Assembly: GCF_007741535.1 (NCBI RefSeq)
Contig: NZ_CP036525.1
Location: 2,046,001-2,110,000, forward strand
Origin: Rubripirellula lacrimiformis
Lineage (GTDB): Bacteria; Planctomycetota; Planctomycetia; Pirellulales; Pirellulaceae
Length of the DNA stretch: 64,000 bases
Reading direction: 5' to 3'
Made by a program: the position numbers and the translations under genes. Shown one piece after another: positions 8,859 to 17,900 of the stretch. Under the pieces are notes generated by a model. The model was not told where the DNA came from and ran no database searches. It saw nothing but the letters and a program-made list of their open reading frames with translations. Numbering within the stretch: the first letter of the stretch is position 1; each line of letters starts with the position of its first letter.

Positions 8859-10328
8859 TCATTGTCGCGGAATCCATTGCAATCGGATCAGTTGATCGGC
8901 CAACAGGCCGGCCAGACGTCTTTGTCCCGCGGCCGAAGTGTGGTCGTCGTTTTGTAGGAACCATTCATTCGCCTGCGCTGCGACCCCGTCGGTGCCAACC
9001 ACCGCTTCGATATGGTTGGCTTGCAATGCATCAAGCACCATGTTGTGGCTCCAGCCTGGTTCCATCGGGCCTAGGTCGGCGGCCGCCTCGACTTGCCGCA
9101 TGAAATTTTTGGCATAGCTTTGGTGTTGGTGTCCCTCGGGGGCCACGATCGCAATCAATTTCCAGTCGCGTTCTTGGGCGATGCGAGCGGCGCCGCGTAG
9201 GACGGCATCCGTTAATTCCTTCAGCTTGGCTCTGTGTGGTTCGAACGCCGGCATCTCTGGCCAATATCGCGATGCATAGACCAGTGGCTGTTCTTGGATC
9301 CGCTGCTCGTCATCGATCAAGTACTGTGCGGGACTGGTCGAATCGACCAATTGGATGACGCCGTCTTCGATCACTAGTGGATCAGGCGACGCCTGCGCCA
9401 AGCGGCTAAGTAGTTCGCTTCGTCGCCATCGCGGTTTGGGGCGAAGTCCGAATGTGTCATTCAGCGAGTCAAAGGTTTCGGAAAACAAGAATCCGGTATC
9501 GTTGGTGATCGAACCGATTGGTTGAAACTGCAATTCCGATTGGCTGACCACGGCGCTAGGTTTGGGAAAGTGGTAGTCGACCGCCATCGAAAGATTGACT
9601 AGATCGTTCAGTGGGTTGATCCAGATGACAAATACCGTTCCCGGGGTGGCCGTTTTCATCGAACGCATTCGCAACAGAAATTGGCCGAGCCCAAATCCGG
9701 GAACGCCCGCGTTGGCGACGTTTGCCGGCAGCCCTTCCCCGGCCAGCTTCATCGACAACTGGGAAGCCAGAGTTTCGTTGCTGGCGACACCCAAGCCAAA
9801 CGCATGCGAATCACCAAGGATGATGACGTCGTAGTCACCTAGCGAACGGTCCGTCGGATCGGCGTCTGCGGTGCGAAAGCCGTAGGCGTCGATCGTTACA
9901 TCGATGTCAAAGTCTTTTGCTTCGCTGACAATTCGATATTGTCGATTCGGTGTCAACGCGAAGCCAAGGGTTGGATCCGGTTGCTGATAGACGCTGGGCA
10001 AAGGGCGATCGGCGGGAAAGCGACTGGCAATCCACTCGGCCGCCAATAGTGGCAATCCAACTGCGATCATCGGTGGGACGAAAGCGAACAGGATGGTGCG
10101 AGAATATCGTCGCAATCGAGCCTGTTCGTCTTTGACCGCTTTGCGGTGCAGTGCGATTCCCAAAATGCCGGCTAGGATGCCGATGGCGGCGATCACGGAT
10201 TGGCCCGTCCCCCATTGCGCGATGAAATCGCCGCCGCGGGTCACGTCTGCACCGATCGCCACTGCCAAACAGACAATGGATGGCGTCAGGCAGAGAACCA
10301 ATCCGAAGAAGTGAATTCGAGCGAGCAT
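8859..10328 (-). CDS. SGNH/GDSL hydrolase-fold membrane protein
   Basis: 489 residues from ATG 10328. Three N-terminal membrane segments (about 5-25, 42-60, 80-100) anchor an extracytoplasmic SGNH domain. Block I is ILGDSHAFGLG with the nucleophile Ser at 174. Block III appears as FVIWINPLND. Block V is NDDHTSAAGQ near 460-468, supplying the Asp/His pair. Such anchored SGNH proteins commonly act as O-acetyl esterases or acyltransferase partners on exported polysaccharides. It is convergent with DUF5989 and divergent from the flippase (115 bases apart). Assignment of fold is firm; the substrate, and whether it hydrolyses or transfers acyl groups, is open. Confidence 0.82.
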   Translation of the reverse strand: MLARIHFFGLVLCLTPSIVCLAVAIGADVTRGGDFIAQWGTGQSVIAAIGILAGILGIALHRKAVKDEQARLRRYSRTILFAFVPPMIAVGLPLLAAEWIASRFPADRPLPSVYQQPDPTLGFALTPNRQYRIVSEAKDFDIDVTIDAYGFRTADADPTDRSLGDYDVIILGDSHAFGLGVASNETLASQLSMKLAGEGLPANVANAGVPGFGLGQFLLRMRSMKTATPGTVFVIWINPLNDLVNLSMAVDYHFPKPSAVVSQSELQFQPIGSITNDTGFLFSETFDSLNDTFGLRPKPRWRRSELLSRLAQASPDPLVIEDGVIQLVDSTSPAQYLIDDEQRIQEQPLVYASRYWPEMPAFEPHRAKLKELTDAVLRGAARIAQERDWKLIAIVAPEGHQHQSYAKNFMRQVEAAADLGPMEPGWSHNMVLDALQANHIEAVVGTDGVAAQANEWFLQNDDHTSAAGQRRLAGLLADQLIRLQWIPRQ

Positions 10329-10443
10329 AGATGAGGCGGTCGTAGAGTAGGAATGGTCGGGTATGATCGTATCCGATTTGCTAAGTCTTTAGTTTGCACC
10401 ACCTCGGATCAGACGCCCCATCCCATTGTCGCCCAAGTCAAAC

Positions 10444-11811
10444 ATGCTGAGCAATCTATCGGAACGACTTCATCTGGACCGTTCGCTGGCACTGGTGTTA
10501 GCGACGAAGGTGTGGCAAGTGATGTCGGGACCGGTCACGATTGCGTTGATCATTGCGACCTTTTCGCTTCAGGAACAAGGCGTTTATTCGGGGATCATCG
10601 GGATCGTTGGGATTCAGTCGCTGTTTGAACTTGGTCTGTTGAATGTCTTGATCGGACAGGCTGGTCACGAAATGCCCCATCTGCGTAAGGGCCAGGAAAA
10701 GGGGAATGAAGATGAACAGGGCACGCCTGATGAACCGGTCCGCCGAATGGCCGAACTCGTCCGCGGGTCGCGCCGCTGGTTCGCGGTCGCAAGTTTGTTG
10801 TTTGCAGCGTTGGCACTGGTATTTGGTTGGGTGACGTTCCATGGCGGGGCTGCCGACGGGTGGCAGATGCCGTTGATGTTTGTGGTCCCCTTGTCCGCGA
10901 TCGCCGTGTTTCTGTCTCCTTCGGTTGCCATCCTGGAAGGGGCGGGGTTTCGGGCCGATGTGTACCGAACCAGGCTGTTTCAGATGGTTACCGGCAGTCT
11001 GGTGGTTTGGGGGGGATTGGTTCTAGGTTGCAAACTTTGGGTGTTGGTCTTTTCAGCCGCCGCCCAGGCTGGATGGATGGCCTATCTGACCCATTGGCGG
11101 CACGCATCGTTTTTCCAGCAGTTCTTGGCCGTGGATCAGCGTCCCCAAGATTTTTCTTGGCGACGGGATGTGGTTCCGATTCAGTGGCGAAGTGCGATCG
11201 TCAGCATCGTGTTTTACGTCGCGACCGGGTTGTTCACTGTGATCGTGATCAATTTTCACTCGGCGACCGAAGCAGCCCCGTTGGGAATGACACTGACGAT
11301 CGTCGCCGCGATCCAGATGTTGGCCCTTGCATGGATACAAACCAAGTACCCAGTGGTGGCAGCGCTTCACGGTGAAATGCGGCGGGAAGAAGCGGGCACG
11401 CTTTGGCGCCAGATCGCTATCACGTCGACCGCATTGTTGGTGGCCGGCCTGGGGGCGTTGATTGCGTTGATCGCAATGTTGCCGGTCTTAGAGACTTGGA
11501 TTCAGGTCGCCTTGGTACCAAGGTTCCTGTCCGTCACACAGGCCGCGATGCTGGGCGCTGGCTGCGTTCTGAATCACGCGATTGCCATTCAGAGTTTTTA
11601 CGTCCTGTCACGCAGGTCCAGCCCACTGCTAAACGCTAGCGTGATCGGCTATGGATCGGTCGCAATCGCCGTTTGGTTCGGCGGATACTGGGACGGCACC
11701 AACGGTCTGTTGATCGGATACATGACCGCGATGTTGTTGGTCGCGTTTCCGGTACACACCTTGGCCTACATGAAATTTCGATCCGCTGTGCGGGATCCGA
11801 TTTCGGTTTAG
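10444..11811 (+). CDS. Wzx-like polysaccharide flippase (MOP superfamily)
   Basis: About 455 residues with roughly twelve hydrophobic segments, starting with VLATKVWQVMSGPVTIALII, the typical first helix of oligosaccharide flippases (MVF/MATE/Wzx superfamily). A charged insert rich in Lys, Gly and Glu lies between helices two and three (about 78-106). ATG 10444 is preferred over the in-frame TTG at 10426. It should move lipid-linked glycan units across the inner membrane. It belongs with the upstream glycan genes. Its stop overlaps the convergent repeat-protein stop by four bases. Wzx versus teichoic or other flippase cannot be separated by eye. Confidence 0.8.
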   Translation: MLSNLSERLHLDRSLALVLATKVWQVMSGPVTIALIIATFSLQEQGVYSGIIGIVGIQSLFELGLLNVLIGQAGHEMPHLRKGQEKGNEDEQGTPDEPVRRMAELVRGSRRWFAVASLLFAALALVFGWVTFHGGAADGWQMPLMFVVPLSAIAVFLSPSVAILEGAGFRADVYRTRLFQMVTGSLVVWGGLVLGCKLWVLVFSAAAQAGWMAYLTHWRHASFFQQFLAVDQRPQDFSWRRDVVPIQWRSAIVSIVFYVATGLFTVIVINFHSATEAAPLGMTLTIVAAIQMLALAWIQTKYPVVAALHGEMRREEAGTLWRQIAITSTALLVAGLGALIALIAMLPVLETWIQVALVPRFLSVTQAAMLGAGCVLNHAIAIQSFYVLSRRSSPLLNASVIGYGSVAIAVWFGGYWDGTNGLLIGYMTAMLLVAFPVHTLAYMKFRSAVRDPISV

Positions 11812-13475
11812 ACTTCGCGAGCGAAGGTTGGGTTCCAGCGGATGCGGTGTCCAGCTTCGGTCGCGTCGACGCCCGAATCGCTGTCTGCATCGCCGGATGT
11901 TTCTGGTCCGTTCAACGACGGTGCCGGCAGTGTGTCATGGTCCGAAGGCGAGTCCGTGTCGTCAGCGTCTTGGTCGAATTCGTCCGTTTCAGGAGCGATT
12001 CGTTCGACCTTTTGCAAACGCGACTTTGGTTGATCGCTGTACGTTCCCGGAGCTTCCAGGACCGAATCGCCCATCGATTCAGCCGGTTGGGTGACGATCG
12101 GTGATCCTTCGGTGATGATCCGGCTACTGCTGTAGGGGACCGCCGACACGGATGGCGAATTGAACGACGAGAACCCGCTGACGATCGCTGGGCTGAACGG
12201 GTCGTAGTACGAAATCGGCATCCGTTGGACGACTTGGCGAGGCACCATCACGGTTTCGTTGTAGGGAACGTAGACCTGTTTGGTGACTGGTTTGCGAACC
12301 GTTTGAACGATCGCTTCTTGTTCGTAGTACTGGACTTGAACGGGTTCTTTGCGTGTTTCGTAGACCACGCGAGTCGATTGGACAGGGACCTTGCGGACCT
12401 GTTCCTCGGTCACCCAACGTTGTTGTTGGACGGGGACTTTACGGGTCAGAGTTTCGGTGACCGGTCGTTGAACGACAAAGGGAACCTTGCGGACCTGGGT
12501 TGTCGCGACCATCCGGGTGGTTTGAACCGGGACGTTTTGAGTCACCGTTTCGGTTTGCATGCGAGTGGTCTGAACCGGAACTCGCTGGCTGACCACCTCT
12601 TGTTGCATCCGTTGGACTTGAACCGGCACTTGGACCTGTTGGGTCTGCGGCACGTACGAAGTCTGTGCGACTTGTTGGGTGATGTAGTTGGGGCGGTAGG
12701 CCATTTGCGTCTGTACCGTCGGCGGCGTCACTTGCGGGGCCACGGCATAGGCGCCGCGAACGCGAGCGAACAGGCCAAACGGGCCGGGCGTTGCATAGGC
12801 ATTGGGAACGTACTGCAGTCCGTACTGAACGCTTCCTGGGGTCACGACGTTCTGGGCAACGTAGCCACCTGCATCGTAGGTCTGGTTCTGTACGGTCGTG
12901 ACCGGACGCATCGATGTGTACTGTTGGGTCTGCATCTGGGTTTCGGTCACCGGACGCTGCACCACGTATTGTTGGTCGTAGTACTGGGTTTCAGTCACCG
13001 GACGCTGGACCGCGTACTGTTGTTGGTAGTACTGGGTTTCGGTGACCGGTCGGTACGTCGTGTATTGCTCTTCGCGTTCTTGCGTTTCGCTGACGTAACG
13101 TGTTTGCTGAATCGTTTCGTCCCGGTACGACGTTTCCACCACGGGTTTCCAAACGGTGAACCGTTCTTCGCGGAAACTGGTTTCGACGACGGGGCGGGCA
13201 ACCTTGTATTCGCGTTCTTCGGTGCGCGTCTTCAGAACCGGTCGATAACTGGTGACCTGTTCTTCGACGTATTCGGTTTCCTGCGTCAGTCGGAATTTCT
13301 GGACCGTTTGCGGTTCCATCACGGTTTCGCACTGCAAACGATAGGACGGTTCAAAGCAGCAAGCGTCCTGGGCAGTCGCCAGCGAAGCTGTGGTCAAGAC
13401 CACAGCCACGGTTGGGGCGACCGCGCTGGCCATGGTTGCGATGGCAGATCGATCAAAGGGAAAGAAACGGATCAT
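11808..13475 (-). CDS. Secreted YxxxRPVxET tandem-repeat protein
   Basis: About 555 residues from ATG 13475 (frame open to 13517). A signal peptide (TVAVVLTTASLATAQDA) precedes CCFEPSYRLQCETV. Then come many imperfect ~15-20-residue repeats such as YTTYRPVTETQYYQQQYAV and VPVQTTRM, in two blocks (about 55-220 and 290-430) separated by a Gly/Pro/Ala segment with GLFARVRGAY. The tail is acidic and Ser/Pro-rich. The alternating Tyr/Val/Thr/Gln pattern predicts extended beta structure, suggesting a fibrous cell-envelope or surface protein. Such repeat proteins are a recurring planctomycete family without known function. A long open frame on the opposite strand (12225-13481) is only a shadow. Confidence 0.8.
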   Translation of the reverse strand: MIRFFPFDRSAIATMASAVAPTVAVVLTTASLATAQDACCFEPSYRLQCETVMEPQTVQKFRLTQETEYVEEQVTSYRPVLKTRTEEREYKVARPVVETSFREERFTVWKPVVETSYRDETIQQTRYVSETQEREEQYTTYRPVTETQYYQQQYAVQRPVTETQYYDQQYVVQRPVTETQMQTQQYTSMRPVTTVQNQTYDAGGYVAQNVVTPGSVQYGLQYVPNAYATPGPFGLFARVRGAYAVAPQVTPPTVQTQMAYRPNYITQQVAQTSYVPQTQQVQVPVQVQRMQQEVVSQRVPVQTTRMQTETVTQNVPVQTTRMVATTQVRKVPFVVQRPVTETLTRKVPVQQQRWVTEEQVRKVPVQSTRVVYETRKEPVQVQYYEQEAIVQTVRKPVTKQVYVPYNETVMVPRQVVQRMPISYYDPFSPAIVSGFSSFNSPSVSAVPYSSSRIITEGSPIVTQPAESMGDSVLEAPGTYSDQPKSRLQKVERIAPETDEFDQDADDTDSPSDHDTLPAPSLNGPETSGDADSDSGVDATEAGHRIRWNPTFAREV

Positions 13476-13688
13476 GTTTGACTTGCGATAACGGTGTACG
13501 AAAAGTTCCGACAGCATCAGCGTCGCGGCCGATGGCAGGCACGGGTGGTGACGCAGTCCGCCGATCAGACGACGACCGCGCTCACCATTCCAAGGGTACG
13601 CAAGGCTTGAGCAAAATGTAGTGGAAACCCGATAAAAACGTCGTTTTTGCGTTTTGGGTGGCCGTCAGAATTAGCCAGATTCCCCCGT

Positions 13689-13770
13689 CTGTCCATTTGC
13701 CGGTGGAACTGTTGCATTTTCGCAACACTGGACAGTTTGGCTGATCCCTACAACCGGCATATTCCACCGG
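13689..13770. other. Structured intergenic segment with competing stems (gap 13476-13859)
   Basis: Three perfect pairings lie in 82 bases. CTGTCCA (13689-13695) pairs with TGGACAG (13729-13735). GTTGC (13711-13715) pairs with GCAAC (13722-13726). CCGGTGGAA (13700-13708) pairs with TTCCACCGG (13762-13770). The first and third cross, so they form either a pseudoknot or two alternative folds. A palindrome AAAAACG-T-CGTTTTT follows at 13634-13648 toward the repeat-protein gene, so on the minus strand this would be its 5' leader. Nothing else in the gap resembles a gene. Confidence 0.5.
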
Positions 13771-13826
13771 GGCGGTCAACGAGTCCGCCGTCAGGACTTG
13801 AAGAGAAGCCGCAGAGGCTTACGAGT

Positions 13827-13866
13827 AGCCGGTGATGCCTTAGAGAAGCCGGTGATGCCTCAGAGA
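13827..13866. repeat. Two 20-bp tandem copies at the 3' end of the next gene
   Basis: Unit AGCCGGTGATGCCTYAGAGA occurs at 13827-13846 and 13847-13866, with one T/C difference; shorter pieces (AAGAGAAGCCGCAGAGG) precede it. The second copy contains the stop codon of the minus-strand gene 13860-14702, so it spans the boundary. Confidence 0.85.
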
Positions 13867-14702
13867 AGCAGGAACGCGAATCCACCGATCGCAGCCAATT
13901 CGACCAGTGCGGCGTGGCTATCGATCGGGAACGGGTTCAACTGCAGCGGCAATGATTGACAGGTTTTGCAATCGGGACCCGATCGAACCAGGCAATCCGG
14001 CGGCGTTTGGGTCATGTGATACGGCAATAGCAGCGTGTTCCCCATCAACTGAAGTCCCGAGATCGCATTCTGGAGATAGCCGCAGCCATTTCCACAACGT
14101 TCCAGGTTGGGTTGTTGGAAGTACAGCGGTCCGTGGCAGAACGCGACCGGATAGCGATTGGGCAGCGGAATCGACGCTCCCGTGCTTGTCACCAGTTCCG
14201 CGGTCCCGTGGTATTCGGCGAACGCTTCCTCGGCGGCCTGATCCTGTGGGACGCGACCATGGCTTTCCGTCGACATCAGTCGGATTTGCGTCAGCGGTTT
14301 TTGCAGTTGCTTGATGAATCCGCTGGTCCGAACGTCATCCTTCGTTTCCGCCGTATCGTTGTCATCGTCCGCGCCCAGCGTGGATCGATCCAATGAATCG
14401 GAAATCGTTGCCGCTGCGCCGCCGCCCAGCAGGGCTTCGGTCGTTGGGCTTTCGATTTCGCGGGGTTGCTCGGTGGCAGGTAGCCGATCCAGGGAATTGC
14501 TTTCCTGACGAAGGATTTCGCCGAGCGATGTTGCTGGCGAATCCAGGCGCTGGATGCGAAGCGGTGGCGCCGAGTCGCGGTTTGCGTCACTGACCTGTCC
14601 CCACGCAACACTGCTGGTGCTGATCGCAAGTGCTGTCCCCCAGGCCAAAAAAGCCAGGCTGGAGGATTGAATTCGCCGAGATCTGGGTGATGCCGTTGCC
14701 AT
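13860..14702 (-). CDS. Secreted protein of unknown function with conserved-looking Cys-rich C-terminal domain
   Basis: 280 residues from ATG 14702. The leader [23 protein letters not shown]-type sequence at about 14-36 is a good signal peptide. Residues 40-140 are low-complexity and acidic ([14 protein letters not shown]). The C-terminal 120 residues hold [37 protein letters not shown], six or more cysteines that could form disulfides outside the cytoplasm, and a hydrophobic end ([17 protein letters not shown]) that may be a membrane anchor. I recognise the FCHGPLYFQ block as a pattern of planctomycete hypothetical proteins but know no function. It lies upstream of, and on the same strand as, the repeat protein. 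Confidence 0.75.
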
Positions 14703-14937
14703 CGTCAGAGTGTCCAGCGGACGGGGATCGAAAGGACTGCCAAGCGTCTATCGCTGTTCGTCGACGTTTTTGTACCGGCCAGGCCAACAGAACCCGGATT
14801 CTGCAAATGATCGCTAGGACCGTCATATTTTGACGCGGGGATGCCCCATCGGGTGGGGGACGTACCAACGGATGGGCAAACTGGCGATGAAAAATACGCG
14901 TAAATCCCGTTTTTGACTACGATAAGGCCAGTCGATT

Positions 14938-17900
14938 GTGACTTCTCTGTCGCTCCTTTTCTGTCACCTGGCCATGTCTCGTTCGGCGTCCATCGCTTGG
15001 TTCTTTCGTCTGATCAGGTTACCGCTGCGCGGTGCCGGGCAGATGCCCCATCAGCAGGACGCGATCGGCCCACCCCGTCGGATCGGTTTGGCGCGACCGA
15101 TGATCCGAACATTGGAACCGCGGTTGGTGCTGAATGCTTCGGCAGAGATCGGGTTGCTGGGCGATTTGATCGTCACGGGAACCGATGCCGCCGAAACCGT
15201 TCGTCTGGATGTGGACGTTGACGGCAATCTGCAACTTTATGACGGCAACAATGACATCATCCCGATCGCCAATCATCCGGGGGATTCGTTCGACCCGTTG
15301 GATCCCGATACGCTGACGGCTCGGTTGATTCGCTTTGATCTTGCCGGTGGCGACGACGAACTGCTGCTGGAACTGCCCGCGAACTTGGACATCAGCGTCG
15401 CCTCGGGCGATGGAATGGACAGCACTGCAATCACCGAAGTCCATGCTTCGGACGACCGCAATCGTTCGATTGACATTTCATCGGAAACGATCGACTTTGC
15501 GTCCGCGGTCCGTGTGTTTGATTTCACGGATGATCTTTTAACGCTGCAAGGCGATGTGTCGATCGGTCAGACCGGCCAACAAACCAGCTTGGACGTCGCT
15601 TCCCAAACGTTGCAGGTCGATGGACGCCTGATTGTCGCCGGCGACGTTTCGTTGTTGAGCAACGGTGCGATCGATTTCCAGAATGCAACCGTATCCGCTA
15701 GCGACACCGGTGCATCGCTTCGTTTCGTGTTGGGGAATGCGTCGTTGGATCTATCGGGATCAGACAACGCGGGCGGCCACCTCGTCGAAGATCTGGTGAT
15801 TGCCGGTGGCAGTGACGTGCGACTGGGCGATGGGATCGATGCCGACACGTTGTCGATCGATGGCGATCTGGAGATCCGCGATGTGGCGGGTGACCTTCGC
15901 GTGGAAGCGGTCCTAAACGCCGACGATATCACGATCGCCGTCGATGGCGACGTCGATATATCGCAGTCCATGACGGCCAGCGGAGACATCGAGATCGTCG
16001 CAGGCGGCAGTCTTCGTGCCGAGGCTGATCTTCTGTCGTTGGACCCGATCGACGTTGGCAACATCACCTTGTCCGCGACTGACATCACGTTGGTCGATCT
16101 GGAAATTCGCACCGCCGGCGGCGAGATTCACGTGTCGGGGCCGACGGCGATCGACGGTGATGTTGGAATCGATTCGGGCAACCAATCCACCGTCGATAAC
16201 GCGGGCCGAATTGAATTCTTGGACGGGATCACCGGATCCGATGGCCTGTCCAACACTCTTCGGATCGATGCCACCGGGCAAGTCGCGGGCGGCGCGGTTT
16301 TTCTACGCGGGGACGTCGGACAGACGGATCAGTCGCCGCTGCAGAAAGACCTGAATTCGATCGCGATCGACGCGGGCCAAGTGGAAACGCGGTCGGTGGG
16401 AATCCGTGGCGGTGACCTGCGTTTGACCGCTGATACGGTGCGACTGTTGGGCGACCAGTACGAAACGCGTGGAACCGGTGACATCGCGATCGATGGCAAC
16501 CTGCGTTTGCCGTCCGGCGACAGTCGGCTGGTCAGTGCTGGTGACGTTGGATTGATCGGGCCGGTTATCGGACAGGCGGTTTCGGTAGGCCCCGGGGCGA
16601 CGGGGACGTTTCGCGTTGTCGCAGAGGGGGACGTGACGCTTGCGGCTTCGCTGGTCGGTGTCGCCAATGCCATCGTGGATGCTGGTGATACGGTCACGAT
16701 CGACGGCCCCGTATCGGTACGCGATGACATCCAGGTCAGCGGGGATATCGCCTACGTGAACGCAACTCTCGATGCCGCATCGGGCGATGTGCTGCTGACA
16801 TCGCAAACGCTACTGTCGATCCAGCACCACGCGGTCGTCAGCGCCGGTGGTGGCAGCATTGTCGCGATCGGGGGCGGCGGACAGATCGATACGTCGGGTG
16901 GGACACTGCAAAGCGATCAGATCACATTGCGGCAAGCCAGCGACGTAACGCTAGGCGACGTGGATGCGTCCGGCGGAAGCTTGACGTTGGGGGTTGCCAA
17001 CGATGTGACGGGCGATATTCGTCAGGCTGGTTCGACGATCATCGAAGCGGACCAATTATGGGTTCGCAACGGCGGTGTGGTGGATCTGTCCAATTCGGGG
17101 AACAACTTTACCCGAGTCGAAGAGGTTCGTTCGTCAGGCCCCGTCACCATTGTCGACTCGGTGGATGCGATCGAACTGGTCGATGTGGAATCGCTGAACC
17201 AGAACATCCAAGTCGTGGCCAGCGGCGATCTGTGGGTTGGCCGTATCGACGCAGGTTCGCTTGGCGATGTGGTTCTGATGTCGAACGATGACATTTTGGG
17301 GACCCCCGCAAACACACTGAATTGGGTCACGGCCAATCAATTGACTTTGGTCGCCACCAACGAACAATTCGATGGTGGTGGCGATGACGGAATCCGCTTG
17401 GCCACAAATGTCGATCAGGTTCAGGCCGTGGTGATGGGGAACCACCGGGGCGACATCGTGATCCACGAGTCGGATTCTATCCTGTTGGCTCGCACCGACA
17501 ACTCCAATGGTGCGGCGATGCAAACGACGAATGGCCAGATTGTTGTGCATGCGATGGACGCGATCGAGATCACGGATTCGATGCCGGGTGACGATCCCGA
17601 ATCTAGAAAAAATGACGCCGAGATTCGGGCTCGCGGGGAAGAATTTGGACGGATCGAATTGGTGGCGGGGCAACGATTCGAAATGGGCGATGACGTCCAG
17701 CTAAAGGCCGACAAGGTGACCGCTGCGGACCCTGTGCCGCAGACGCAAACGTCGGAAGATTCAGCGTTGTTGTCGAATCTTCCCGTTTCGGATCGGGCTG
17801 TCTACATTCGTGCGGATGAAGTCGTGCTTGGCCAACGAATTGAAATCGATACGGGACCTCAGCAGGGTGTCGCTCGCGTGTTCGCGCCGCGTCCAATCGA

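Noticed and set aside
12225-13481. Plus-strand 418-codon open frame
   Set aside because: It is exactly antisense to the secreted repeat protein; its periodic peptide is an echo of those repeats.
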